Shown here: one piece after another, positions 26,534 to 35,778 of the stretch
How the letters are laid out: each line of letters begins with the position of its first letter
Position numbering within the stretch: position 1 is the first letter of the stretch
Assembly: GCF_900460535.1 (NCBI RefSeq)
Contig: NZ_UHIL01000002.1
Span: 1,736,001 to 1,800,000, forward strand
Length of the DNA: 64,000 nucleotides
Direction: 5' to 3'
Source of the DNA: Vibrio parahaemolyticus
Lineage (GTDB): Bacteria > Pseudomonadota > Gammaproteobacteria > Enterobacterales > Vibrionaceae
Made by a program: the position numbers and the translations under genes
Notes under the pieces: generated by a model
Database searches by the model: none
Seen by the model: only the letters and a program-made list of their open reading frames with translations
Told to the model about the DNA's origin: nothing

Positions 26534-26979
26534 CTGACTCGCCGCTCAGAGAAGACCTTTTGTTTTTCTCTGAGCGCTGAACTTCTGCGGGGCACTTATT
26601 CAGATCCTTCTCTTCGATAATTTTCTTTCATGGCTCATTCGTTTTAAACACCGAGTTCGCTCTCATCGATAAAGCCGCCTCTTTACATTGGGCAAAATTG
26701 ACCGTCAGTTCCGTATCTGTTCACAATTATTCTCTTTCTTACGCGGTTTTTCTTTCTTTTTGTCTATACATAAAATTCAGTAAGTTATCTCAAATTACCA
26801 ATTCCTGTCGTTACAAAATCGTACTATTTTCAGTAATTGTGTTTTTTATTAGTCACTTATAGCGACTATACTCACCTCTGCAGCTGCTTGATTTTTCTAA
26901 ATTTATTTTAAAGCTCACACGAGCGTCACTACTCCCGTTAAATGGATTTAAGTCGTTCCTTTGGGTAAGCGAGTTAACT
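26534..26979. other. Intergenic region HMG-CoA reductase / DUF1800
   Basis: A hairpin CGCTCAGAGAA / TTCTCTGAGCG (26543-26576) follows the reductase and probably ends its transcript. The remaining ~400 bases are AT-rich and gene-free, and contain a small TAGTC/GACTA inverted repeat near 26850. Confidence 0.55.
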
Positions 26980-28542
26980 ATGAGACGTCAGAAACAAAAT
27001 GGAATTTCTTGTTGGGTGCTAGGATTCTTAGCCATGTTGCTCTGCTATGCAGGGTCCGTTTCCTCAGAAGAGGATTCCGCTAACTTCGTCAATGCGCGCT
27101 TTCTTTATCAAAGTACGTTTGGACCAACGCCAGCCTTGATTGATCAAGTCGAAGAAGTTGGCATTGAAAGTTGGATCAAACAACAACTTCTTCTTCCGGC
27201 GACCTATCATCGTCCTCTCTACGACACTCCTTTTAGCAAAGGAGCACAAGCAAATCGAGAAAATGCTTGGTATCAAATTGTTCTCACATCAGAAGACCAG
27301 CTTCGTCAGCGAATGGCATTTGCGTTAAGCCAAATACTCGTGGTCTCGCGCTATGGCGGAGCACTATCGAGCAAGCCAACAGCCCTAGTGGACTACTACG
27401 ATGTGTTGGTGAAGCATGCTTTTGGCAACTATCGTGATCTTCTACACGAAGTGGCCATCCACCCAGCGATGGGTAACTACCTATCAATGATGGGCAGCAC
27501 TAAGGAAAATACTTCAACAGGCGCGCTACCGGATGAAAACTTTGCCAGAGAACTGATGCAGCTTTTTACGTTAGGACTTTACGAGCTAAACCTCGATGGC
27601 AGTGTAAAACGTGATCCTAAAACCGGAAAACCGCTGCCGACCTACTCTCAAACTGATATCCAAGAACTGGCCCGTGCGCTAACTGGTTGGAAAAATTCAG
27701 ACACGGCATTTGTTGAACCCATGCGCGTGATAAACAGCCGACATGACACCAACGAAAAAACCGTGTTGGGAACAACCATTCCTGCGGGTTTGACCGCCCA
27801 AGAAGAGCTCTCACAAGTGCTGGATATATTGATGTCTCATCCTAACATTGCGCCATTTGTGTCGAAGTTTCTGATTCAACGATTCGTCTCTTCTAACCCA
27901 AGCCCGGAGTACGTTGCGCGAGTTGCTCGCGTATTCAACAACAACGGAAAAGGGGTTAAAGGTGATTTAAGCGCAGTGATCCGCGCGGTTTTACTTGATA
28001 ACGAAGCCATGGGGTTAACCAACACGCCGCCAATGAAAGTGAAAGAGCCCATTTTGGTGCTCACTAACTTCCACCGAGCCGCAGGCTTTACACTTACCGC
28101 TGCGCGCTATGACGGAGCAACAACAGTGATGAACACCGCAGAACAAGGCGCACTGCGTTCTCCTTCAGTATTTAATTTCTACTCGCCAGACTATCAACCT
28201 TCGAATGAGTTTGTGCAATCAGGCATGGTGTCACCCGAATACGAATTGCTCGATTGGTCAGTGTATACCGATCTGGTCAATTTCATGCTCAGTAGCACTC
28301 GCTCGGGTGGTGGCGATACTTATACGCTGGACTTTAGCGAACTGTATTCCCTACTCGATGATCACGAAGCTCTCGTTGAGCGTGTCGATGAACGATTCTT
28401 TGCGGGCACGGCTTCGCCTGAACTCAAAGCGCTTTTGCTAGAAGTGTCGGATGAGTATCGAACCGATTACGTACCAACAACAAAACTCGCACTCGTTATC
28501 TTTACTGCGATTTCTGGCGATGAATTTTACATTCAGGATTAG
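26980..28542 (+). CDS. DUF1800 secreted protein
   Basis: This 520-residue protein of the DUF1800 family has an N-terminal signal sequence (WVLGFLAMLLCYAGSVSS) and the family features FLYQSTFGPTPALIDQV near the start, LMQLFTLGLYELN, and the ALTGW motif in the middle. DUF1800 proteins are found beside DUF1501 proteins in many bacteria; the pair is exported but has no established biochemical function. The next gene, a DUF1501 protein, starts 9 nt after its stop, so the pair is an operon. No catalytic residues can be named with confidence. Confidence 0.88.
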   Translation: MRRQKQNGISCWVLGFLAMLLCYAGSVSSEEDSANFVNARFLYQSTFGPTPALIDQVEEVGIESWIKQQLLLPATYHRPLYDTPFSKGAQANRENAWYQIVLTSEDQLRQRMAFALSQILVVSRYGGALSSKPTALVDYYDVLVKHAFGNYRDLLHEVAIHPAMGNYLSMMGSTKENTSTGALPDENFARELMQLFTLGLYELNLDGSVKRDPKTGKPLPTYSQTDIQELARALTGWKNSDTAFVEPMRVINSRHDTNEKTVLGTTIPAGLTAQEELSQVLDILMSHPNIAPFVSKFLIQRFVSSNPSPEYVARVARVFNNNGKGVKGDLSAVIRAVLLDNEAMGLTNTPPMKVKEPILVLTNFHRAAGFTLTAARYDGATTVMNTAEQGALRSPSVFNFYSPDYQPSNEFVQSGMVSPEYELLDWSVYTDLVNFMLSSTRSGGGDTYTLDFSELYSLLDDHEALVERVDERFFAGTASPELKALLLEVSDEYRTDYVPTTKLALVIFTAISGDEFYIQD

Positions 28543-28551
28543 GGGTGAATT

Positions 28552-29877
28552 ATGGACATTTCGAGACGCAACTTTTTAAAAAGCACCGCATCGTTTGGGG
28601 CGATCGCTTCACTCGGGTTGCCGGGTTATTCACTTGCCGCGCCTTCAAATGATTTCCGAGCGCTGATCTGTGTGTACTTAGCTGGCGGAAACGATGCGAT
28701 TAATACCATATTGCCGTTATCTGATTTTCACTACAACCAGTACGCCAATGTGAGAGGATCTCTTTCTGTTGCCAAAAATACCATTATTCCCATTGGATTG
28801 AATGCGAACGACGCAAACAACAACGCCGTTCCGCTTGGGCTGCATCCTAAGTTGTCGGCACTTGCTCCACTATTCCAACAAAGCGATGCTAATTTGGTGC
28901 TCAATAGTGGCATTCTCAACCAACCTGTGACAAAGCAAGCCATCGAACAAGGTGATGTTCCACTGCCAGAGCAGCTGTTTTCTCACAACTCACAGACCGC
29001 ATCTTGGCTGCGCGGTGGGATGGATGCTTCTACGAATTTAGGTTGGGCTGGACGCATGCTCGATGTGCTAACGTCAGACGCTCAAATCACACCGCTGTAT
29101 AGTGTGCATGGCGATACGTTGTGGTTGAAGGCCATGGAGCACCGTCAGACCGTACTCAAAAAAGACAAAGCGGTTCAATTGACGGCGGTTGGAAATCCAG
29201 TTTACGAAGAGATTTATCAAAAACTGCTCTCACAAAGCGCAGATAACCCGTTCAGTGGGCATTTTAATTTGATGGTCGACGAATCCATGATGATGAGCAA
29301 CATCCTCGCGGAGCAACTGAAACTGATCGACGACGCGCCTTTATTCTCCTCTTCTACGCTCGGCAAACAAATGCAGACCGTGTACAAATTGATCGCCAGC
29401 CAGAGTGCGCTTAGTCAGCAGCGACAAGTGTTCTTTGTAAAACATACAGGATACGACTTACATGACTCGCAACTCGCGCGACACCCTTTGTTACTCGAAG
29501 ATCTCGCCACCAACCTAAATGCCATGTATCGCGCAGTTGATAAGCTCGGTATGAGTAAAAACGTGACCACGTTTACGATGTCTGACTTTGGTCGACGAAT
29601 GACCAATAATGGTAACGGTACCGATCACGGCTGGGGCGGTCATCAGTTATTGATAGGTGGTGCGGTAAATGGCAGTGCGCCGATCGGTACGTGGCCAGAG
29701 TTAACACTTGGAGGGCAAGATGATTACTCAAAAGGTCGATTGATTCCGGCTATTGCCGCAGACCAAGTTGGCTCAACTCTCTCACAGTGGATGGGCGTGA
29801 GTGACAATGCCGCATTGGAATACGTATTCCCGAACATCCGTAATTTCACCACATCTAACCTTGGCTTTATGGCTTAA
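28552..29877 (+). CDS. DUF1501 protein with twin-arginine signal
   Basis: This 441-residue DUF1501 protein starts MDISRRNFLKSTASFGAIA, a Tat signal with the RRNFLK motif, so it is exported folded. The family is related to the alkaline phosphatase/sulfatase superfamily; VYLAGGNDAINTILPL near the N-terminus and the FTMSDFGRRMTNNGNGTDHGWGG-type block (starting ~342, conserved Asp/His) are typical. It is translationally close to the DUF1800 gene (9-nt gap, GGGGTGA ribosome-binding site). Function and substrate are unknown. It ends at a bidirectional terminator. Confidence 0.88.
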   Translation: MDISRRNFLKSTASFGAIASLGLPGYSLAAPSNDFRALICVYLAGGNDAINTILPLSDFHYNQYANVRGSLSVAKNTIIPIGLNANDANNNAVPLGLHPKLSALAPLFQQSDANLVLNSGILNQPVTKQAIEQGDVPLPEQLFSHNSQTASWLRGGMDASTNLGWAGRMLDVLTSDAQITPLYSVHGDTLWLKAMEHRQTVLKKDKAVQLTAVGNPVYEEIYQKLLSQSADNPFSGHFNLMVDESMMMSNILAEQLKLIDDAPLFSSSTLGKQMQTVYKLIASQSALSQQRQVFFVKHTGYDLHDSQLARHPLLLEDLATNLNAMYRAVDKLGMSKNVTTFTMSDFGRRMTNNGNGTDHGWGGHQLLIGGAVNGSAPIGTWPELTLGGQDDYSKGRLIPAIAADQVGSTLSQWMGVSDNAALEYVFPNIRNFTTSNLGFMA

Positions 29878-29913
29878 GCTAAGTGGCTTAGTTTCGTTTA
29901 TTTAATTGTCAAA

Positions 29914-29937
29914 AAAGGGAGCACAATGCTCCCTTTG
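29914..29937. terminator. Bidirectional terminator
   Basis: A stem AAAGGGAGC / GCTCCCTTT with A6 on the left. On the reverse strand the T6 run makes it a good terminator for the KAS III gene; it also faces the DUF1501 gene. Confidence 0.8.
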
Positions 29938-29965
29938 CAATATCATCTATGTTAACGAAGGTTCA

Positions 29966-31060
29966 TTAAACTTCGTCACGACGACGTTCGTTACAAAGCT
30001 TGATAGCGCGCTCAAGTAATTCTAGCGCGGATTGCTCACACTCAGGCAGAGCTGCATCACTTTCACCAATTGGCGTTACGCGGTCACCCCACTTCAACAC
30101 TGCAGCACCCCACGTCAAACCTGCACCAAACGCAGCCAAAAGCATGTTATCGCCAGGATTGACTCGGCCTTGCTCTACCGCCTCACACAATGCAATTGGC
30201 ACCGTTGCCGCAGAGGTATTGCCGTAGTTTTGAATGTTCACAAACGCTTTGTCTTGAGGAATACCGGAAAGGTCGCACAGCGTTTGAATAATACGGATGT
30301 TCGCTTGATGCGGAATCACCACATCAATTTGTTCCGTCGTCAACTGAGATGCTTTCAGTACGGTTTTCGCCGCTAGGCCCATGCCTTTCACTGCGCGTTT
30401 GAAGATCTCTTGACCCACAAAGTTGAAATCCCAGTAACCGTTATCTTCCGCAAAGCGGTCCATACAAGTACCAAACTTCGGCACAGAAAGAATATCGCGA
30501 CCTTTGGCATCACAACCAATTTGCGATTGCAGCAAGCCCGTTTCTTTCTCTGTGCGAGATAGAACCACCGCACCCGCGCCGTCACCAAATAGAACCGCGG
30601 TATCACGCATCGCCCAGTCAATGTAGAAAGACAAGCGTTCCGCACCGATGATGATGGCGTGTCGATAGTTACCGGACTGAATCAAACGCGTGCCCGTTTC
30701 TAGGCCGTATACAAAACCGGTACATGCAGCGTTTAAGTCGAAAGCCGCCGCTGAGCGAATGCCCAGATTTTGCTGCACTTTAGACGCAATGTTTGGAATA
30801 AGTGAATCAGGAGAGCACGTTGCAACAATGATTAGGTCGATTTCGCTTGCTTCAACGCCTGCTCTTGCCAACGCATGCTGAGCGGCTACTGTCGCCATAT
30901 CTGAAGTATTTACATGGCTAATACGGCGATTTTCGATACCTGTTCGGGTGCGAATCCACTCATCTGAAGTATCAAGGAAAGTGCTAAGATCATCGTTAGA
31001 GAGCACGGTTGGCGGAACACATTTCCCCCAACCTGTAATTTCAGCGTAGTAATTTGTCAT
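29966..31060 (-). CDS. Beta-ketoacyl-ACP synthase III (FabH-like), C-terminally extended
   Basis: This condensing enzyme starts chains by joining an acyl-CoA to malonyl-ACP. The catalytic triad is seen: Cys113 in DLNAACTGF, His in IPHQANIRI, and Asn in [10 protein letters not shown]. The protein has 364 residues against about 317 for E. coli FabH. The FabH fold ends near [14 protein letters not shown], and about 45 extra residues follow (acidic then basic, ending ERRRDEV). Vibrios carry a standard fabH in the main fatty-acid cluster, so this is a second KAS III with possibly a different primer preference. It is monocistronic. Confidence 0.9.
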   Translation of the reverse strand: MTNYYAEITGWGKCVPPTVLSNDDLSTFLDTSDEWIRTRTGIENRRISHVNTSDMATVAAQHALARAGVEASEIDLIIVATCSPDSLIPNIASKVQQNLGIRSAAAFDLNAACTGFVYGLETGTRLIQSGNYRHAIIIGAERLSFYIDWAMRDTAVLFGDGAGAVVLSRTEKETGLLQSQIGCDAKGRDILSVPKFGTCMDRFAEDNGYWDFNFVGQEIFKRAVKGMGLAAKTVLKASQLTTEQIDVVIPHQANIRIIQTLCDLSGIPQDKAFVNIQNYGNTSAATVPIALCEAVEQGRVNPGDNMLLAAFGAGLTWGAAVLKWGDRVTPIGESDAALPECEQSALELLERAIKLCNERRRDEV

Positions 31061-31226
31061 CGCAGACCTATTTATTGTTGTATTTTAATGAAATATCTAA
31101 GAACCTGATCCGGTTCTATTATAAAACTTGCTATTCCATAAAATTTGCAAGTAAAAAGAAAGTATACGCATTATGAAGCTGACTGGTAAGTCATGTTTTC
31201 ATCAAGTTGTTATAAAGGAAGAAGTC

Positions 31227-31661
31227 ATGTCATCGTTTAAAACTCGTTGCCCATCTTGTGGCGGTTTAAATCGTGTCCCTAACGAGCGTGTTGCAGAATC
31301 TGCAACGTGCGGTAAATGCAAGAGCCCACTTTTAGATGGCGCGCCTATTGAAGGTACACTCGATAACTTTTCTGCACTATTAGAAAGCTCAACGCCAGTT
31401 GTCGTTGATTTTTGGGCTCCATGGTGCAATCCGTGCGTCGGCTTTGCTCCTGTTTTCTCGGATGTCGCGCAAGAACAAGCCGGAACGGCTCGTTTTGTAA
31501 AGATTGATACTGAAGCCCAACAACAGCTTGCGGCGCAATTTGGTATTCGCAGCATTCCAACCATCATGGTATTTAAGAACGGTCAGCGCGTTGATATGCT
31601 GAATGGTGCGTTGCCTAAATCGCAGTTTGATCAATGGTTAAATCAAGCACTTACAAAATAA
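31227..31661 (+). CDS. trxC: Thioredoxin 2 (TrxC) with CNPC active site
   Basis: Cytoplasmic thioredoxin of the TrxC type, 144 residues. The N-terminal zinc finger is present (Cys8, Cys11, Cys28, Cys31 in RCPSCGG and TCGKCKS), followed by a thioredoxin fold. The redox motif is WAPWCNPC (Cys67, Cys70) where nearly all thioredoxins have WCGPC. The cis-Pro loop RSIPTIMVF is normal. An in-frame upstream codon at 31173 exists, but the ATG at 31227 has GGAAGAAG nearby and matches the family start. A terminator follows. Confidence 0.92.
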   Translation: MSSFKTRCPSCGGLNRVPNERVAESATCGKCKSPLLDGAPIEGTLDNFSALLESSTPVVVDFWAPWCNPCVGFAPVFSDVAQEQAGTARFVKIDTEAQQQLAAQFGIRSIPTIMVFKNGQRVDMLNGALPKSQFDQWLNQALTK

Positions 31662-31672
31662 TTCTAGCCTTG

Positions 31673-31698
31673 AGCCTGCCAATCTGGCAGGCTTTTTT
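31673..31698 (+). terminator. Rho-independent terminator after trxC
   Basis: AGCCTGCCA / TGGCAGGCT stem followed by T7. Confidence 0.88.
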
Positions 31699-31837
31699 AT
31701 GCAGCAAATTGCCATATAATTTCGACAAATTTTATTTGTCGATACGACACAAATTTATCATTTTACATGCCTACTAATTAGCCTCATATTCGCGCCGAAT
31801 AACCCCCAGATTTCTCTTAATTTATAGGCGCAAAACA

Positions 31838-32998
31838 TTGGAAAACACAGTCGTTTCTGCAGCATCACCACGAGTTACAGTTCCAGTCGTCGCACTGTCT
31901 CTTTACGCGGTTGCTTCAGGCTATTTGATGAGCTTGATCCCACTCATGCTCGGCGAATACAACATCTCTGCTGATTACGCGAGTTGGTTGGCGAGCGTGT
32001 TTTATGGCGGCTTGTTGATTGGTGCCATGTTTATCGAACGCATTGTTCGCAATGTTGGCCACCGCAAAGCATTTATTGGCTGTTTGGCTGCCTTTTCGCT
32101 CACCATCGTTGCCCTACCAGCATTCCCGAATGGCCTAGTTTGGCTCGTTGCGCGCTTTATTGCTGGTGTCGCGGTTGCTGGTGTATTCGTGATCGTTGAA
32201 TCCTGGTTGATGTCAGGCGACGAAGCATCACGCGCAAAACGCCTAAGCCTATACATGCTTTCTCTATACGGCGGCTCGGCTCTAGGTCAATTTGGTATTG
32301 GCGTTCTTGGCGTAAGTGGCGGCGTACCCTTTGTTGCGATTACAACATTGATCCTAATGGCGATGCTGGTACTGATGTTTATTGATTGCGAACAACCGAA
32401 TAGCCATGAATCGACTTCATTGTCATTCAAACAGATTGCAAAACTCAATCATGCAGCGATCATCGGTTGCGTCGTATCTGGTTTAACCTTGGGTGCGATT
32501 TACGGTCTTATGCCTGTTGAATTGGCGAACCGTAAAATTACCCACCAAGACATTGGTACGCTTATGGCGTTGGTGATCCTTGGCGGCATGTTGGTTCAAC
32601 CTATGGTGACCACATTAAACAAATACATGAGCCGAACAGTCTTAATGGCGTTTTTCTGTATTTTGGGTATTTTCTCTATCGGTTTGACGTTCATCTCTAC
32701 GTCTACCGCAGTGTTGGCGGCGTCGCTTTTCCTATTGGGCATGGCCACGTTTGCTCTATATCCAGTGGCAATCAACCTCGGCTGTGAAGGACTTGATGAA
32801 CGCTTTATTGTCTCTGCAACTCAAGTCATGCTGTTTAGCTACAGCGTAGGCTCAGTAGCAGGCCCAGTGGTCGCAGACAAATTTATGGGCCAAGTACACG
32901 GCTTGTTGGGTTACTTGTTTGCGGCTTTGGTAACGACATGCGTTTACATGTTGCTTGCAGCGAGCAAAACCAAACAGCAAATGGCTGCGGGCCTATAA
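31838..32998 (+). CDS. MFS transporter, YcaD-like
   Basis: This 386-residue protein with 12 hydrophobic segments belongs to the major facilitator superfamily. The pattern GLLIGAMFIERIVRNVGHRKAF and the block VVESWLMSGDEASRAKRLS (motif with conserved VVESWL and following Arg residues) resemble E. coli YcaD. No ATG is available near the conserved start; the TTG at 31838 (MENTVVSAASPRV) is the best candidate, with only a weak TAGGCG upstream. The substrate is unknown. It ends at a terminator shared with the convergent AraC gene. Confidence 0.82.
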   Translation: MENTVVSAASPRVTVPVVALSLYAVASGYLMSLIPLMLGEYNISADYASWLASVFYGGLLIGAMFIERIVRNVGHRKAFIGCLAAFSLTIVALPAFPNGLVWLVARFIAGVAVAGVFVIVESWLMSGDEASRAKRLSLYMLSLYGGSALGQFGIGVLGVSGGVPFVAITTLILMAMLVLMFIDCEQPNSHESTSLSFKQIAKLNHAAIIGCVVSGLTLGAIYGLMPVELANRKITHQDIGTLMALVILGGMLVQPMVTTLNKYMSRTVLMAFFCILGIFSIGLTFISTSTAVLAASLFLLGMATFALYPVAINLGCEGLDERFIVSATQVMLFSYSVGSVAGPVVADKFMGQVHGLLGYLFAALVTTCVYMLLAASKTKQQMAAGL

Positions 32999-33023
32999 AG
33001 CTAAAACAACCAAATGACCATTG

Positions 33024-33053
33024 AAAACGAGGGCTATCTGCCCTCGTTTTTTT
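33024..33053. terminator. Bidirectional terminator
   Basis: AAAACGAGGGC / GCCCTCGTTTT with a 5-nt loop and T tract. It overlaps the last two bases of the convergent AraC-family gene. Confidence 0.85.
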
Positions 33054-33945
33054 ATGCGTTTTCCATTAACTGCTTTCGATAACGTGTTGGTGAAATGCCG
33101 TAGAACTTCTTAAATCGATGCGTAAAGTTGTACGGGTCTCGGTATCCCAATCGATTGGCAATCATCGCAATTGACCACGCCCGGTATTGCAACAAGTCAG
33201 CTGCTTTGTGCATTCGCAGCTCGATCAACTTGCTCCTCGGACTCATATTGAAGAGCTGTTTCGACAAACGGTTTAGCTGTTCTTCACTAATAAAACATCG
33301 CTTCGCCATTTCACTGACAGTCCAAGGCAAATGCAGTTGCCCTTCTATCTCATTAAACAAGGTCTGAACACGCGAAAGCGACGTACTGATTGGCGTTTCC
33401 ACACTTTGCACCAACCGTTGAACTTCACTGATCAATAACTGACGAAAACCAGAGCGTCCGCCGATTTCGTTGTAGAGTAAGGTCATCAACGACCAAATCT
33501 GTTCTGAGCCACGAAATGGAATCACGCACTGGCCAAGATCATTGAGATGATGCCATGTAGGTGCATTTTGCGGCAGCAACCAGACCATTTTCCAACTTCC
33601 CAAACGCGGGTTGATCTCGAAACGAAAGCAAGTGTCTACGGGCAAGATGGTCAGCGTATATGGTTCGATCTCCTTAACGCAGTTCGGCGTAATCAACACA
33701 CCGCCGCCTTCTAACGTGAATAACAACGTATGCACGCCCACCTTGTCACGCTCAACGTGATAACCGTCGTGCAACTCAGCCAATCCCGCCATAAAAATAT
33801 CGGCACGTTGCCATTCTGGAATTTCCGTTAGCGTAAGAAAACGTTCTTTGCACGCAGGCGCAAGGTAGACGTCATCGTGCCACTCATGTTGAGGAGAGAA
33901 TTGACCGATGACGGATTTGCACAGGTTTTGTCGATTTTCGAACAT
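33052..33945 (-). CDS. AraC-family transcriptional regulator
   Basis: This 297-residue regulator has an N-terminal cupin-like sensing region (about 1-170, with HTLLFTLEGGGVLI) and a C-terminal pair of helix-turn-helix motifs, the second being MIANRLGYRDPYNFTHRFKK followed by YGISPTRYRK, the AraC/XylS signature. It is transcribed divergently from the MATE gene at 33997 with only 51 bp between the starts, so the two likely share a control region and it is a candidate regulator of that pump. Confidence 0.88.
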   Translation of the reverse strand: MFENRQNLCKSVIGQFSPQHEWHDDVYLAPACKERFLTLTEIPEWQRADIFMAGLAELHDGYHVERDKVGVHTLLFTLEGGGVLITPNCVKEIEPYTLTILPVDTCFRFEINPRLGSWKMVWLLPQNAPTWHHLNDLGQCVIPFRGSEQIWSLMTLLYNEIGGRSGFRQLLISEVQRLVQSVETPISTSLSRVQTLFNEIEGQLHLPWTVSEMAKRCFISEEQLNRLSKQLFNMSPRSKLIELRMHKAADLLQYRAWSIAMIANRLGYRDPYNFTHRFKKFYGISPTRYRKQLMENA

Positions 33946-33996
33946 GTATTTATGCTTCGGTTGGTTTTATATTCCCCCACAAACTGAGGAGTGACT

Positions 33997-35382
33997 ATGA
34001 CGAACAATACTGACATCAAAAACCAAACAAATCCTATGTCTGGCGACTTGTTACGTCAGATTATTCGCTTAGGTTTTCCGGTCGCAATCCAAAGCGCGCT
34101 TGTCGCGATATTGGCATTGGCTGATGTTCTCATGGTTAGTGACTTTGGTAAAGAAGCGACAGCGGCTGTGGGAATTGCGTCAAAATGGCATTTCGTGGCG
34201 ATCATGATCATGGCCGGTCTAGCCTCTGCTAACGGCACGCTCGTTGCTCAATATTGGGGGCGAAATGATGCCGTCAGTGCCAAAACCGTCACTGGAATCG
34301 CCATCCGATTTGGCTTAAAAGTGCTTATCCCAGTGACGTTGATCATCACGCTTGGTAGCGAACTCATCATGCGTTTACAAACCAGCGATACACGAGTGAT
34401 TGAGTTGGGTGCGACTTACTTGTGGTATGCGTTTCCGGTGCTGTTGCTTACGCATATCGTCATCGTGCTCGAAGCCAGTATGCGCTCTTCGGGTGACACC
34501 GTTACTCCGCTATTAATGGGTGCAATGACCATCGTCCTTAATATTGGTTTAAATTTCTGGTTAATCAAAGGCGGCTTTGGCATCCCAGCAATGGGGGTCG
34601 CTGGTGCGGCATTCGCTACGACCATTTCTCGCTTGTTCCAAGTACTCGCCATGATTGCCTACATGCGTTGGCGTAAGCACTGGTTGCTGGAAGTAAAAGA
34701 AGGCTCTGAACGCCCTTCGCTGTGGCTGTCTTATCGTCGTCTTGCGCTGCCAATGACGCTAGGTGCGCTACTTTGGGCAATCGGCACCATGGTTTATCAG
34801 ATGATTTTTGGCCACATGGGGACAACCGAATTGGCAGTGTTTAGCATGCTCGGCCCATTTGAGTCACTCTGTTACTCGATTTTCTTTGGGATCTCTGTGG
34901 CGTGCTCTGTGATGATTGGTCAATCCTTGGGGCGTGATGCCTTTGAGCAAGCCGAACACATGGCAAAATTCTTTATCAAAGCAGTCTTTGTGTTTGGTAT
35001 TTCCATCGGCGCACTGTTGCTTCTTAATCGTGAGTTGATCATTGCAGCATTGAATTTGGACAACCCTGAGCTTTACCCACTCGCAGCCCCTGCGGTGATG
35101 ATTTTGTGCTGCGCGATTTGGTTGCGTATGTTGAACATGATCATCATTAACGGGATTATTCGAGCTGGTGGCGACAACGTATTCTGCTTACGCATGGACT
35201 TTATCGCCATGTGGATGACAGGCTTGCCACTTTGTGCAATCGCTGCGTTTGTTCTTGGTTGGGAGTTTAAGTACGTGTATGCACTGATGATTGCAGAGGA
35301 AGTCGTTAAGTTGGCGTTGTGTTATCGTCGATACACGCAAAAGTATTGGATAAAGAATCTAACCGTCGTTACGACTTCTTAG
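33997..35382 (+). CDS. MATE family efflux transporter
   Basis: This second MATE carrier in the window has about 461 residues and 12 hydrophobic segments, with LGFPVAIQSALVAILALADV in helix 1 and the matching GALLWAIGTMVYQMIFGHMG in the second half. It is related to the one at 144 (both end with a ...KYWIKNL/KRWINNM-type segment). GTG at 33991 is also in frame, but ATG at 33997 is six bases after GAGGA and preferred. It is divergent from the AraC regulator. Its last 14 bases overlap the 3' end of the convergent YgbA-type gene. Confidence 0.9.
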   Translation: MTNNTDIKNQTNPMSGDLLRQIIRLGFPVAIQSALVAILALADVLMVSDFGKEATAAVGIASKWHFVAIMIMAGLASANGTLVAQYWGRNDAVSAKTVTGIAIRFGLKVLIPVTLIITLGSELIMRLQTSDTRVIELGATYLWYAFPVLLLTHIVIVLEASMRSSGDTVTPLLMGAMTIVLNIGLNFWLIKGGFGIPAMGVAGAAFATTISRLFQVLAMIAYMRWRKHWLLEVKEGSERPSLWLSYRRLALPMTLGALLWAIGTMVYQMIFGHMGTTELAVFSMLGPFESLCYSIFFGISVACSVMIGQSLGRDAFEQAEHMAKFFIKAVFVFGISIGALLLLNRELIIAALNLDNPELYPLAAPAVMILCCAIWLRMLNMIIINGIIRAGGDNVFCLRMDFIAMWMTGLPLCAIAAFVLGWEFKYVYALMIAEEVVKLALCYRRYTQKYWIKNLTVVTTS

Positions 35383-35764
35383 TATCGCGTTCTGCATTGA
35401 TTCTTTTGTGGCGGTTCGATGCATTGGCAGCTGGTTTTTCAGGAACCTCGCGTTTCTCGTGCAGCAGGTGCCGAACTGCCAGAATCGGATGTTTTAGTAA
35501 CATTCTCGGGCCTGAATAGCGCATCACTAAACGCATCTGTTCTTTAGGTTCGGGTTTATAGCAGTGGATTGGGCACTTGTTACACGTCGGTTTTTCTTCT
35601 CCGTATGGGCATCGGTCCAATCGCACTTCCGCGTAATCAAGCAGTTCACGGCATTCGCTACACAGCGCATCTCTGGTTCCATGATGATCATGGCAATACA
35701 CCTCCACCATCGCTTTGACGGTTTTAAATTCGGTGGCGAGTTTGCCAAGTAAAATATCGCTCAT
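35369..35764 (-). CDS. YgbA-type (nitrous oxide-stimulated promoter family) protein
   Basis: This 131-residue cytosolic protein is rich in conserved cysteines and histidines: CHDHHGTRDALCSECREL, then RCPYGEEKPTCNKCPIHCYKP and MRYSGPRMLLKHP. This is the pattern of the YgbA/nitrous-oxide-stimulated-promoter family, which in other bacteria is induced by nitrosative stress. The Cys arrangement suggests metal binding. A GTG at 35782 would overlap the stop of the upstream GNAT gene (GTGA), so coupling from 35782 is possible; ATG 35764 is the more ordinary start. It overlaps the MATE gene tail to tail by 14 bp. Confidence 0.82.
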   Translation of the reverse strand: MSDILLGKLATEFKTVKAMVEVYCHDHHGTRDALCSECRELLDYAEVRLDRCPYGEEKPTCNKCPIHCYKPEPKEQMRLVMRYSGPRMLLKHPILAVRHLLHEKREVPEKPAANASNRHKRINAERDTKKS

Positions 35765-35778
35765 GGTATTGCCCAAAA

